Below, in pieces: positions 17,250-25,995 of a stretch of DNA of 64,000 bases; within the stretch, counting starts at the first letter, position 1, and each line of letters begins with the position of its first letter. The notes beneath the pieces were generated by a model. It was not told the DNA's origin, did no database searches, and was given only the letters and a program-made list of their open reading frames with translations. The stretch comes from Halalkalicoccus tibetensis (GTDB lineage: Archaea; Halobacteriota; Halobacteria; Halobacteriales; Halalkalicoccaceae): positions 558,001-622,000 of the forward strand of contig NZ_JBBMXV010000003.1 of NCBI RefSeq assembly GCF_037996645.1. Reading direction: 5' to 3'. Made by a program: the position numbers and the translations under genes.

Positions 17250-18551
17250 ATGAAGCGAAAACACAAGAGAGTAACTCGTAATATTTCTCTCATAGCTTCT
17301 GTAGAGACAGAACTCCTTTCGGAATTGACTTTCCCTACCTGTCGTGATTCATATTCTTCTAATGATCGCGATAGCATCGCAATCATTGGAGGGGAGTTAT
17401 TTAATAAAGGGGCGCAGGCAATGACGTTCACAGTAGTTGATCAACTGTCTGAGCGTTTTCCCGAGAAAGATATTTATCTACTTTCTCGCCGCGATTACGA
17501 ACGGCCGCCTGAGGAGAAGTCTCAGTACACCTTTGATATCTTGCCTTGGGGTCTGGAAGTCTATCTAGCTCTTTTCTCATCTACCCTAGACTATCTGAAC
17601 ACAACTGATTATTCCAGGAGGATAATAGATGATGTTCGTGAATTACTTCTTGATTGTTCATTTATTATTGATATTAATGGCTACGCTCTATCATCCCAAC
17701 AGGGATTTGATCTTTCATTTGAATATATAAATAACATAGTACTTGCTAGGAAATTCGATATCCCCATGTATATTTTCCCTCAATCGATCGGACCATTTGA
17801 CTATTCACAGTCTCAGAAATTACTACTCAATCCTCTTCTCCGTACATATCTTACTTATCCAGAACTCATCTGCCCACGAGAATCAGAAGGTATCAAATCA
17901 CTGACTCCCTATACACGGAACAATGTTCAACACGAATTTGATATCGTGCTCCAGAATCAAGATTATAACTTGAAAAACATCTTTACTACTGCACCGGATC
18001 TAAAACAAAAGGATATTAGATCTGACGCTGTTGGTATCGTACCAAATTCGAAAGTTTTTGAGCGCGCAGATCCTGAAGAACTCTACTTACTCTATGATGC
18101 GGTAATTGAGATGTTACTCAAGGAGAATCAAACAATCTACCTTCTTCGTCATTCGGTTGAAGATTTAGACCTCTGTGAGAACATCAAAAAGCGTTTTTCG
18201 GATGAAGATCACGTCGTACTGATTGGAGAGGAACTGAATGCTATTGAACTTGAATATATTATTGATCAGTTTGACTTCATGATTGGATCTCGCTATCATT
18301 CACTTATCCATGCATACAAAAATGCGACTCCTGTACTTGCTATTGGATGGGCAACGAAATATCAGGAGCTTCTTAGCGAGTTTGAACAATCCCAATACTT
18401 TTTCGAAGGAAGAAATGAAGTAAATACTGAAGACTTTCTAAAAAGTGTCTCGGAGATGGTCAATAATTATGAAAGAGAATCGATTAGTATAGGAAAGAAG
18501 CGTAATAAAATAACAAACGATGATTTATTTGATGATATAATACATAGTTAA
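17250..18551 (+). CDS. Polysaccharide pyruvyl transferase family protein
   Basis: A 433-residue protein. After a variable N-terminus of about 45 residues, IAIIGGELFNKGAQAMTF marks the start of the polysaccharide pyruvyl transferase domain. The C-terminal signature GSRYHSLIHAYKNATPVLAI (about 346-365), followed by KYQELL, is characteristic. Family members add a ketal-linked pyruvate from phosphoenolpyruvate to glycan sugars, but several act as glycosyltransferase-like proteins, so the reaction is uncertain. It lies 80 bases after the GT2 gene, in the AT-rich island. The N-terminal extension before residue 45 looks poorly conserved, so the true start may be further in. Confidence 0.82.
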   Translation: MKRKHKRVTRNISLIASVETELLSELTFPTCRDSYSSNDRDSIAIIGGELFNKGAQAMTFTVVDQLSERFPEKDIYLLSRRDYERPPEEKSQYTFDILPWGLEVYLALFSSTLDYLNTTDYSRRIIDDVRELLLDCSFIIDINGYALSSQQGFDLSFEYINNIVLARKFDIPMYIFPQSIGPFDYSQSQKLLLNPLLRTYLTYPELICPRESEGIKSLTPYTRNNVQHEFDIVLQNQDYNLKNIFTTAPDLKQKDIRSDAVGIVPNSKVFERADPEELYLLYDAVIEMLLKENQTIYLLRHSVEDLDLCENIKKRFSDEDHVVLIGEELNAIELEYIIDQFDFMIGSRYHSLIHAYKNATPVLAIGWATKYQELLSEFEQSQYFFEGRNEVNTEDFLKSVSEMVNNYERESISIGKKRNKITNDDLFDDIIHS

Positions 18552-18722
18552 CTATTTTATACACTAAAAGGATTTGTATTAGTTTATGATTCTTATGTTT
18601 CTTTAAATCTATCCAAAGTCGGATTTTACATGGATGTCAACATATAAAATATTTCTAAAATATAATTAGATAATATTGGCATCATCTATAAATGCTGGTA
18701 TTGGAAAGTTTTATATTCGAAT

Positions 18723-19550
18723 ATGAGGGAGTTTAAGAATGTGATGAGTAAAATCTCCAAGGCGTACAAAATATGGAAAGAGGGTGATTCTGGAGAATTG
18801 ATTGATCGGACATGGCATCAGGTTTCTAAAGATGTACTTCCTCCCGTTCATTCTGCTAAAAGACGAGTATACCAGCGAATAAGGAGCAAGCCAAGCACTT
18901 CAAAAGGTAAGACACTCTACCCTATAGAGGACTCAGAACCAAATTGGATCTCTCACGACGAAAATTGGAAAAAAGTAGTTCACCGATTCAAGCACCGTGA
19001 AGCCTTACAGAAAGGACGGTCAATCTCAGTCTCGGATGAGCCACAAGATCTGTCCGGTCAAGTATCCTGGGAGAGCCAGGATTCACTCTCAGTGAATGTA
19101 CCGGCAACTAAATCAGATCGATGGGTATGGCTTAGCCTTAATCCAGACGAACATCTATGGCAGAATTTTCGCTGGGAGTTTGACATAGCCCGTGAAAGCG
19201 CTTTCCGAGAGTTGCAGTTTGGCTTCAGATATAATGGATTTTATAATCGTCACCGATTCCAGCATGAATACGGAAAGCTTCGGTACGAAAAAGTTAAGAA
19301 TGGTGTATTCTATAAACATTTCCAAACTGAGCCGTTTGAGATGGAGATCGGGAAAAAGTACCATTTTACGATTGAAGCAGTCGGTAATTGGTTCACACTC
19401 AATGTAGATGGTGAAACCATTATTGAGGAATTCGACTTTGAAGGAGATTTTCCTTACGGATCATGTGCAATTATATTGTGGGACAAGGGTGATGATACTC
19501 CTATACAAGCTAATATTAGTAATATGGAGGTTACAGAGCTAATAATATAA
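18723..19550 (+). CDS. Hypothetical protein with lectin/laminin-G-like domain
   Basis: A 275-residue protein with no signal peptide. The N-terminal 90 residues are basic and helical. Residues about 115-272 read as an all-beta jelly roll, with alternating strands such as FRWEFDIARESAFRELQFGF and YHFTIEAVGNWFTLNVDGET, typical of concanavalin A-like or DUF1080-like folds. A carbohydrate-binding role fits its place between the pyruvyl transferase and flippase genes, but this is inference from fold pattern only. Codon use is A/T-rich like its upstream neighbours. Confidence 0.6.
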   Translation: MREFKNVMSKISKAYKIWKEGDSGELIDRTWHQVSKDVLPPVHSAKRRVYQRIRSKPSTSKGKTLYPIEDSEPNWISHDENWKKVVHRFKHREALQKGRSISVSDEPQDLSGQVSWESQDSLSVNVPATKSDRWVWLSLNPDEHLWQNFRWEFDIARESAFRELQFGFRYNGFYNRHRFQHEYGKLRYEKVKNGVFYKHFQTEPFEMEIGKKYHFTIEAVGNWFTLNVDGETIIEEFDFEGDFPYGSCAIILWDKGDDTPIQANISNMEVTELII

Positions 19551-19712
19551 TATTATAATTTAATTTATAGAAATAATGAAATTTGAACATAAATTCTATG
19601 AATTTCAGATCATAAGGATATAGTACTCTGTCATGATTTCCAGACCGGCTTGGGTAGAGTCCAGTGACTAAATATCATCAACTCTATCTCCTCTGAAAAT
19701 GAGGAGTCAACA

Positions 19713-21176
19713 ATGGCACTTGTAGACCAAATTGTCTCAGGCTTCAAGATAGATCTGGTCGCCCAGGTGACGAAAATGCTCTCAGGTGGCATACTGGCGA
19801 TTGTTCTTGCTCGCGTTTTGAGTCCTGACGAGTATGGCCTACTTTATCTGTCAATCTCTCTGTTTACAATTGCAACACTGGTCGGTACGCTCGGGCTTGC
19901 AAAATCCGGTTCTAGATACATTATTGAATATGAAGAAACCAATCCGGGACAAATTCCGCATATTGTAGAAACAGTAGCGATTATACTGGCGGTGCTACTT
20001 AGCGTTGTGGCCCTCGGATTAGTTATCCTCCGCGAGCCGCTTGCAATTATACTTGGAGATCCAGATCTTGCATTACTCATTCTCGTGGGATCACTCTACG
20101 TTATTAGTGGTGGTATAACGAGTTCAGCACGGCGTCTTTGTCAGGGATTCAAGCGTATTGAGTGGGGATCGTATATACAAATCATCGATTTATCAATAAG
20201 ACCTGTAGTCGCGATTGGCCTCGCCCTCGCGGGATTCGGCGCTGTTGGTGCTCTTTTTGGGTATGTAATCGGATCAATTATTGCAGCTGTCGTTGGTGTC
20301 ACTTTCCTGTACTCTCAGTATTCTGCTATTGAACGTAGTGAGCTTGAATCAGGGCTCCGGCGGCGGATTAGTGAATATGCCATTCCAATCACATTGACTG
20401 AACAAAGTGATACAATCCTTAAACGAGTAGACATTGTCCTCGTCGGTGTGTTTCTCGCGCCGCTTGCAGTAAGCTATTATGTTGTTGCAAAGCAGGTTAT
20501 GACTTTTCTCAAAGCACCTGCTACCTCGTTAGGATTTTCGATCTCGCCAAGATATAGCGAGCAAGTCCAGAAAGGAAATTTCGACATTGCTTCGAAACTC
20601 TATAGCGAAGCGCTCTCGAGTATGCTCATGCTCTATATTCCTGCTGCAGTCGGTTTAATTATCGTTGCAGAGCCAACACTAGCAATCATGTTCGGTCCAG
20701 AATATGTCGGTGGTGCAGTGGTTCTACAAATTCTCACACTTTACTTAGTTGCGCAGACGATTGCTTATATCACTGAAGGCGGTCTTGACTATCTTGGCCG
20801 GGCAAAACTAAGGGGATACGCTAAAGGTGGAGCAGCTATCATCAATTTAATTCTCAATATTATCTTGATCCCGACAATCGGAATAAGTGGTGCAGCTATC
20901 TCAACAGCAGTTGTCTACGCACTGTACGTCGGACTTTGCGTTTACCTAGTTGATCTTGAGTTAGATCTTAACCGAATTGAGATTGGTAGAAGACTTACAA
21001 AAATTAGTAGTATTACTGCAGTGATGTTGTTTATTATCTTACCTGCATCATCCGCAATTAGTGGCGCTTTCTCGCTTATTGCAGTTGTTGGACTTGGTGT
21101 CGTTATTTGGCTCTGTGGGTGTCTTGTAAGTGGTCTGATCGAGATAGGGCAGTTGAAATCGGTAATTCCAATTTGA
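19713..21176 (+). CDS. Polysaccharide flippase (Wzx/RfbX-like, MOP superfamily)
   Basis: A 487-residue membrane protein with about 14 hydrophobic helices. The N-terminus DLVAQVTKMLSGGILAIVLA and the RVLSPDEYGLLYLSISLFTI segment are typical of polysaccharide-type flippases of the multidrug/oligosaccharidyl-lipid/polysaccharide superfamily. It probably moves lipid-linked oligosaccharides built by the adjacent glycosyltransferases to the outer face. GAGGAG lies 9-14 bases before the ATG at 19713. It ends the plus-strand run of the AT-rich island. Confidence 0.9.
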   Translation: MALVDQIVSGFKIDLVAQVTKMLSGGILAIVLARVLSPDEYGLLYLSISLFTIATLVGTLGLAKSGSRYIIEYEETNPGQIPHIVETVAIILAVLLSVVALGLVILREPLAIILGDPDLALLILVGSLYVISGGITSSARRLCQGFKRIEWGSYIQIIDLSIRPVVAIGLALAGFGAVGALFGYVIGSIIAAVVGVTFLYSQYSAIERSELESGLRRRISEYAIPITLTEQSDTILKRVDIVLVGVFLAPLAVSYYVVAKQVMTFLKAPATSLGFSISPRYSEQVQKGNFDIASKLYSEALSSMLMLYIPAAVGLIIVAEPTLAIMFGPEYVGGAVVLQILTLYLVAQTIAYITEGGLDYLGRAKLRGYAKGGAAIINLILNIILIPTIGISGAAISTAVVYALYVGLCVYLVDLELDLNRIEIGRRLTKISSITAVMLFIILPASSAISGAFSLIAVVGLGVVIWLCGCLVSGLIEIGQLKSVIPI

Positions 21177-21687
21177 AACTGAAATGGTCGAGTAATCAAC
21201 AAACGAGGAGATTGTTAGGCCATTGTATCCGTACTCATCTACCTACTATAGAATGAAGAGGCGTGCCTCCAGTAAGTCGAAATGAACCTAACGTGAGACT
21301 ATTTAAAGCACACTCCGCATTGAATCGCTGAGCACGATGTTGGGTTCTCCCATTTAGAAACTTGCATTATGAAGGGCAACTTCGGCCGCAAAATCGTCGA
21401 GACCTATACCATCATCGGTGTAGGGGGGATCGGCGAGCTCTATCGCAGCAGTGTGATCGGCGATTTCATGAATGAGGGAAATATACTGATCAACGAGTGC
21501 CACTTAATATCGCACGAATATTTAACTGCTGATTCAAGTGCTCTCGAATCCTGATACTATTACGGAAAGTTGTCATGAACGGCGCAAGCGACTTCGAAAC
21601 ATTGAATCCGCGCGGCGTATTCGTGGACGGACGGTTCGCCCAGCTGAAAGTCGCCGAAGATTGAGGCTAAGACTGTGGTGTTGTCAG
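21177..21687. other. Intergenic region with short unrecognised frames
   Basis: Two short plus-strand frames (21369-21554 and about 21576-21662) read with haloarchaeal-like codons but end quickly; MKGNFGRKIVETYTIIGVGG and NPRGVFVDGRFAQLKVAED are their clearest parts. I do not recognise either. They may be fragments of one decayed gene downstream of the flippase. Confidence 0.4.
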
Positions 21688-22950
21688 TTACGGCTCACTC
21701 GCCTGCACAATCATCTCGAGTGATGTGAGCATTTGGATGTGGCCACCATGGTCACCCTTGCCAGCCCGGTGCTCGCGATACATCTCTGTCGGTGAGAGCC
21801 ACGGGACAATATTCCGACGTTTGAGCGAGACGAGTGCAGGCTCGACAAGCTCTTGGAGGGGGTCGGAGCGTCGCAGTTCCCGATTCCAGTCAAAGTGCGA
21901 AGCATGCTTCGAGGGGCGCGGCCAGCCGAGCACTGATAGTACGCGGGTCTCGATCATGTCCCTAATAATGCGCATCCTGACACGGGTTTTCGGGGCGTCT
22001 GGCGACAACCCCCATGTGTTCTCGGTTGGCACCTGGTAGAGTTCGGGAGCGACGCGCTCGCCAATCTCGGGATAGATCGGGTCGTCGACGCGGTACTCTC
22101 GTGGGAGGTTGAGCATAAATGAGAGGAACGGTTCGCGATGGAACGGCATCGCCATCTCATCACGGCCGAACAAGTCAGGGCCGATATAGTAGCGCTGTCG
22201 AAGCCCGATATCGAGTTGCTCGTCGTAGTTGAGCACGTCTCTGGGGAGTGCAGGTTCGTCGGCGACGTGCTCTTTAGGATCGTAGCCTGGTGCAGCAAGG
22301 TCGGGGAAGTAGTAGTTATCACCGACGAACACATTTTGTGCGCGTTCCCACGTTTCGGATTCAGTATCGGGGAGTCGCCCGCCAGAGACGACGCCACCGA
22401 GAAAGCCATGCCAATAGACACAGTTCTCGGTCAGCTCGTGCTGTTCGAATCCGCCCTTAAGAGAGTCCATATTTCTGAAAAGTTTGGTCGGCCACCCACA
22501 GTCCTCGGCGGATGAGATGAGCCGCTCGCGGCTCCAGTCAAACTCACCGGGTCGTACATCAATGTGGCGGTGATCAACGCCGGCTGCTCGGGCAACCCTT
22601 GCGCCGAGTTCCCAGTCAAACGTGCCGGGGATACCAAATGTAATACCGAGGATGCGCTCGCGTGGGACGTTATCGAGAATAGCCGCAAGGATATTTCGCG
22701 AGTCGAGCCCACCACTGAGCGGGACAACGTGTCTTACGTCATTGCTGCACTCAGCGACGATTGTACTGATGGTCTTGCGGAGAGCGTCGGCCCCACGTTC
22801 AATGAGTTCGACCCTCGACCCGCGGGTGGGGTCGCTATGGGCCGCTTTGACAACGCGCTCGCTGAGTTCGAGTTTACCCGGCAGGTAGCGATAACTCAAG
22901 AACGCGCTAACGTCTGATTCGTTCCGCAGTGTTGTGTTCATGTAATCCAT
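21688..22950 (-). CDS. Asparagine-synthase-like amidotransferase domain protein
   Basis: A 420-residue protein with the ATP-pyrophosphatase loop VVPLSGGLDSRNILAAI near residue 75 and the downstream ITFGIPGTFDWELGARVA segment of the asparagine synthase C-terminal domain. The N-terminal glutaminase domain (Cys2 nucleophile) is absent; only about 65 residues precede the PP-loop. It therefore probably uses ammonia or another amine, or acts in transfer of an amino group to a sugar or carboxylate. Such stand-alone forms are common in haloarchaeal glycosylation loci. The gene is GC-rich, unlike the preceding island, and convergent with the flippase. ATGs at 22950 and 22941 are both possible starts. 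Confidence 0.82.
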   Translation of the reverse strand: MDYMNTTLRNESDVSAFLSYRYLPGKLELSERVVKAAHSDPTRGSRVELIERGADALRKTISTIVAECSNDVRHVVPLSGGLDSRNILAAILDNVPRERILGITFGIPGTFDWELGARVARAAGVDHRHIDVRPGEFDWSRERLISSAEDCGWPTKLFRNMDSLKGGFEQHELTENCVYWHGFLGGVVSGGRLPDTESETWERAQNVFVGDNYYFPDLAAPGYDPKEHVADEPALPRDVLNYDEQLDIGLRQRYYIGPDLFGRDEMAMPFHREPFLSFMLNLPREYRVDDPIYPEIGERVAPELYQVPTENTWGLSPDAPKTRVRMRIIRDMIETRVLSVLGWPRPSKHASHFDWNRELRRSDPLQELVEPALVSLKRRNIVPWLSPTEMYREHRAGKGDHGGHIQMLTSLEMIVQASEP

Positions 22951-23682
22951 ATCCTAGACATAACCTGATAAGTACATTGGTGAAAAAATACTATAGTTGA
23001 TAAATTAAATTCACATGTAATTAGCGCAGACAGCGGGCCGACAGTATTCTAGCCTGCTTGATGACCTGACAATGACATAGCACAAGTCAAAGCTGACGGA
23101 GAATTCGAGTCATATTACTCGGTTGGTGATTTAAATGAATGCATCTTAGGTTCTAATTTCAAGATCTCCCCCACCCTCAAGCTAAAATGTCAGCCGATAC
23201 TTGGCAGACTTATCGAACAAATCCTTTGACAAGCGCAGTGGACTAAATGAGGAGCGTGCTTGCGCTCCTCAAGGAGATGTTGCGAACTATAACCCAAGAT
23301 AGGCGGGCTGCTTACCGATGACCACATCGAGCAAGGTCAACAATCGGATGGCGAGCCACTAACAGAGACACCAGGAATAGGACATCCAATTATGAAGTGT
23401 CGAACGATACTGTCATACCATGAGTGACATTATTCTACCCATTGTCCTGCCACCGTTGCCCTAGTCTCGTATTAACTCCGCTATGTTGTCTAAACCTTCG
23501 TTAGTGTCGGTGTCTTGCTTCACAGTACTTCGTATGGAGATCACGAGGCGCGCGCAGTCTGTACTTCACTATTGAGACTCACAGCCGGCCTCTTCACCAA
23601 GTGCAGGTGCGTCTTGCTGAGAGACTTTACACCCAACACACTACCATCCATTGTTAATAGAACCACAGGTATGGATAGCGGT
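22951..23682. other. Gene-poor region upstream of asparagine-synthase-like gene
   Basis: AT-rich promoter-like DNA just upstream of 22950 and then 600 bases with no gene I can support. No repeat or RNA structure stood out. Confidence 0.5.
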
Positions 23683-24162
23683 ATGGCAACAGAATTCCAT
23701 CCACAGGCCAAAGCACTACTCCATGAACTCTCGAAGGACGGCATTCCACCGCTCTATCGTCAGTCAACTGCCAGGCTCGCGAGACGTATCTCGAGTTGAC
23801 CGTCCCCTGATCAGGAAGCCGAATCCACCGAACTGATCGATCGAGTCAGCGCCACAGTGATCGACGGACCGAACGGATCAATCCCAATCCGAAACTACGA
23901 TCCCGATAGTACTACCGAGGATTCCCAATCTGCACTTCTCTTCTTCCATGGTGGAGGCTGGGTTGTCGGTGACCTCGAGACCCACGACCTCGTTGCACAC
24001 GCACTAGCAAACGCCGCCGACTGTCTCGTTGTCACCGTCGACTACCATCGTACACCCGAAACGCCGTTCCCCGTGCCCCTTGAGGACTGCTACGCTATCG
24101 ACTGACTCGCCGATAACCCCAATCTCGGCTTCAAGATGGGTGTCAAGGTCGACTCCGATTAA
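23683..24162 (+). pseudogene. Decayed alpha/beta-hydrolase (esterase, HSL-like)
   Basis: The frame starting MATEFHPQAKALLHELSKDG is interrupted near 23780-23810 by frame changes, then resumes as RVSATVIDGPNGSIPIRNYD and ALLFFHGGGWVVGDLETHDL. The HGGGW oxyanion-hole motif and VDYHRTPETPFPVPLEDCYA are diagnostic of the hormone-sensitive-lipase-like esterases. A stop follows at 24105, and the catalytic GDSAG serine motif and the remaining half are missing. A second remnant of the same 5' end lies at 43039-43157. Confidence 0.85.
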
Positions 24163-24336
24163 CGAGTTCGCCAAGCCTGGTGCGGTTAATCGCGAACAAC
24201 CGACGAATCAGCAATTTCAGGTGCGGTGAGCGGTTCGTCAGGCTCGTCTTATACTCACTCAATCAGCTCAATCTAATCTATATTTAAATTTTATAGGAAA
24301 TAAATACCACATGTAGTGGGGTATACATGTATATTC

Positions 24337-24558
24337 CTATGAAATCCACTCACTACCTTTGTTCGTCAGCTTGTACAGTCCTGTCTCTTGGTGATGATAG
24401 CTAACTAAACCGTACGCGCGTAGCCACTTCAGTCGTTCTCCGATGTAATTTTCGTGTTTGTCGATTTGGTCCGCTAATGATCCTCTCGTTTCTCGCCCAT
24501 CAGAGAGTAAGATGAGGATTTTTTTGTCAGTGTCGTTGAGGTCGGAGGGTGCATCCAT
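24337..24558 (-). CDS. Small winged-helix protein (module copy B)
   Basis: A 73-residue protein, LNDTDKKILILLSDGRETRG then KWLRAYGLVSYHHQETGLYK and a Gly/Thr wing: a winged helix of the kind common in haloarchaeal viruses and plasmids. It is divergent from the three-gene operon at 24770, just as the unrelated-looking winged-helix gene 7213-7458 is divergent from copy A. It is probably a local transcription regulator. The two regulators share fold and position but little sequence, so either they diverged fast or were exchanged. Confidence 0.75.
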   Translation of the reverse strand: MDAPSDLNDTDKKILILLSDGRETRGSLADQIDKHENYIGERLKWLRAYGLVSYHHQETGLYKLTNKGSEWIS

Positions 24559-24661
24559 TTAGCAAGTATTCGGCTGCCTTTGATTTCATACTTGTGTGTA
24601 CTACCTACTTACTAAGACACTCTTGATGGGAGCGTTCTATAGCAACACTTGCACCACAAAG

Positions 24662-24668
24662 CTTTAGA
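24662..24668 (+). promoter_or_regulatory. Candidate TATA-like element for module B operon
   Basis: CTTTAGA lies about 27-33 bases before the start of the structured leader at 24695, matching the spacing seen in copy A. The match to a TATA box is weak. Confidence 0.3.
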
Positions 24669-24694
24669 GAGAACACCGTCTACTAGGTGCTGTA

Positions 24695-24769
24695 AAGCGC
24701 GGAGTGCCAGTAGGTAGAACTGGCCCGGTGGTATCACACCGGACCGCGCTTCCCCGATCAGGAGAAGCA
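24695..24769 (+). ncRNA. Structured 75-nt leader RNA (module copy B)
   Basis: Same length and fold as 7592-7666. The outer stem is AAGCGCGG (24695-24702) with CCGCGCTT (24744-24751). Hairpin 1 is GCCAG/CTGGC (24706-24710/24720-24724). Hairpin 2 is CCGGTG/CACCGG (24725-24730/24737-24742). Against copy A, hairpin 2 has two swapped pairs (G-C to C-G and C-G to G-C) and hairpin 1 has T-A changed to G-C; all three keep pairing. The competing start-proximal hairpin is also kept: GCTTC (24748-24752) with GAAGC (24764-24768), plus an inner CC/GG. The ATG follows one base later. Confidence 0.7.
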
Positions 24770-24967
24770 ATGAGAACTAGTCACCCAATCCCAGAAAACA
24801 GTATCGCCTTCGACCACCCTATTACTGGTCCCCATCAGGAACCACCGACAGTTTCTAACGCAACCACTTACTGGCGGTGCCGTTCCTGCAATCGCGAATC
24901 TATCCATAAACGAGATCTCTATCGTGCCTCGTTCCACACCTCGACCTGTGAGGTCCACGGATGCTGA
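24770..24967 (+). CDS. Short Cys-rich protein, first gene of module B
   Basis: A 65-residue protein beginning MRTSHPIPENSIAF at the ATG directly after the leader hairpin. The pattern CRSC ... CEVHGC matches the copy A protein and would form one zinc site. An upstream in-frame ATG at 24704 would put the structured leader inside the coding region; conservation with copy A begins only at 24770, so I prefer that start. The end overlaps the next gene by 7 nt in ATGCTGA exactly as in copy A. Confidence 0.75.
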   Translation: MRTSHPIPENSIAFDHPITGPHQEPPTVSNATTYWRCRSCNRESIHKRDLYRASFHTSTCEVHGC

Positions 24968-25296
24968 TCACGGCTCCCGCCGAACAGCTCCTCGAGGGCT
25001 ACCAGCTCCGGGAGGGCCGCTGTAGCTACTGCAAGACCACTCTCAACGAAGGCGATTCCGTCAGCGCCTACGCGGTCCAATACGCCGGCGACGAGACATG
25101 GTCAGTACCACGACTGTACTGTCGTGACTGCCAATCTACAGGGATCACTGAACCCACCCTTGGCGCGACCGAACTGTTAGCCAACGGACGACTCGGTTGT
25201 ACAACCGATACCGCGACCCAACGATCAACCCTTACGCTGCTTGGTATCGAACGCGTCATCGAGAGCACGCCGGAGGAGGGCCATGCCACACTCTGA
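24961..25296 (+). CDS. Zinc-ribbon-like protein, second gene of module B
   Basis: A 111-residue protein with CSYC and CRDC knuckles, largely identical to 7867-8199 (MLITAPAEQLLEGYQLREGR and SVSAYAVQYAGDETWSVPR). It carries a one-residue insertion after CRDCQST. It is translationally coupled to the gene before it. The GGAGGAGG near its 3' end is the ribosome-binding site for the third gene. Function unknown; the family is not one I recognise by name. Confidence 0.75.
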   Translation: MLITAPAEQLLEGYQLREGRCSYCKTTLNEGDSVSAYAVQYAGDETWSVPRLYCRDCQSTGITEPTLGATELLANGRLGCTTDTATQRSTLTLLGIERVIESTPEEGHATL

Positions 25297-25903
25297 AAGT
25301 CCCACAGAGGAGACGACTGAAGCCCGCCTCGACCGACTTGAACGCGAGATGCTCCGATCCGATTCCCTGGAGATGGCCGCCGTCCGTAGACTGCTCCACG
25401 GGCTGAGTGACACCGAAAGCGAGACTGACCCTATCGCGAAGGTTGACGCGATCGTTGAGCGAATCGAAGACCTCGAAACGGAAGTCACCCACTTGCGAGC
25501 CCAGCTGCGCGCCCAGCGCACTCACCAGAACGGCACCAAAAAAGAGCGCGCCAAACGCCTCGCGCGCAATGACGTCCTTCGACAGATCGACCAGGGGACG
25601 AACCTGATCGGCGAGGGCGGGGCCGTCGATGTGCCAACGGTGATCACGATGGGCCGTGGCCTCGACCTTGAGCTCACCCACAAGACCGTCGGCGACGCCT
25701 TCCAGTCGCTCACCACTGAGTGGAACGCCTTCAAACTCCAGGCGGGGAGCGGTACGAAAGAGGGCACAAACAAACGGCTGGTTGCAACGAACGACGAGAT
25801 CCCCGAGGCACTCTGGCAGGTCTACGAGGCCGAAACGGGTCAGGAAGTGATCGAAGAGAGCACTTTCGTCGAAAGTAGCGACCAGACAAACGAGGGCCAC
25901 TAG
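25283..25903 (+). CDS. Coiled-coil protein, third gene of module B
   Basis: A 206-residue protein from the ATG at 25283, homologous over its whole length to 8186-8800. Heptad-like stretches TEARLDRLEREMLRSDSLEM and VERIEDLETEVTHLRAQLRA are followed by a basic patch and a conserved globular segment (GEGGAVDVPTVITMG, HKTVGDAFQSLTTEWNAFKL, GTNKRLVATN). The start is fixed by GGAGGAGG about 6 bases upstream and by the identical 14-nt overlap with gene 2. A longer upstream frame (25241) merely reads into gene 2. The last codons contain ACTTTC gtc GAAAGT, the left arm of a long inverted repeat. Confidence 0.75.
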   Translation: MPHSESPTEETTEARLDRLEREMLRSDSLEMAAVRRLLHGLSDTESETDPIAKVDAIVERIEDLETEVTHLRAQLRAQRTHQNGTKKERAKRLARNDVLRQIDQGTNLIGEGGAVDVPTVITMGRGLDLELTHKTVGDAFQSLTTEWNAFKLQAGSGTKEGTNKRLVATNDEIPEALWQVYEAETGQEVIEESTFVESSDQTNEGH

Positions 25904-25904
25904 A

Positions 25905-25982
25905 ATGACCGTTTTTCAGCCCGTCGTCCCGCCGCCATTGCCCCACTCGTCTTCTCGTCGCTACCGCATTGCTAGTAACTAA
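25905..25982 (+). CDS. Conserved micro-ORF with PVVPPP core (module B)
   Basis: A 25-codon frame starting one base after the coiled-coil stop, MTVFQPVVPPPLPHSSS and onward, ending in TAA. Its first 11 residues match the copy A micro-ORF (8802-8843) as M-x-x-F-(E/Q)-PVVPPP. The rest is Ser/Arg-rich. It could encode a short peptide that docks on a partner through its polyproline stretch, but expression is unproven. Confidence 0.45.
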   Translation: MTVFQPVVPPPLPHSSSRRYRIASN

Positions 25983-25995
25983 TTTCTCGATAGCA

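Noticed and set aside
21725-22917. Several plus-strand frames antisense to the asparagine-synthase-like gene
   Set aside because: The minus-strand frame is continuous with a PP-loop motif; the others are shadows of GC-rich codons.
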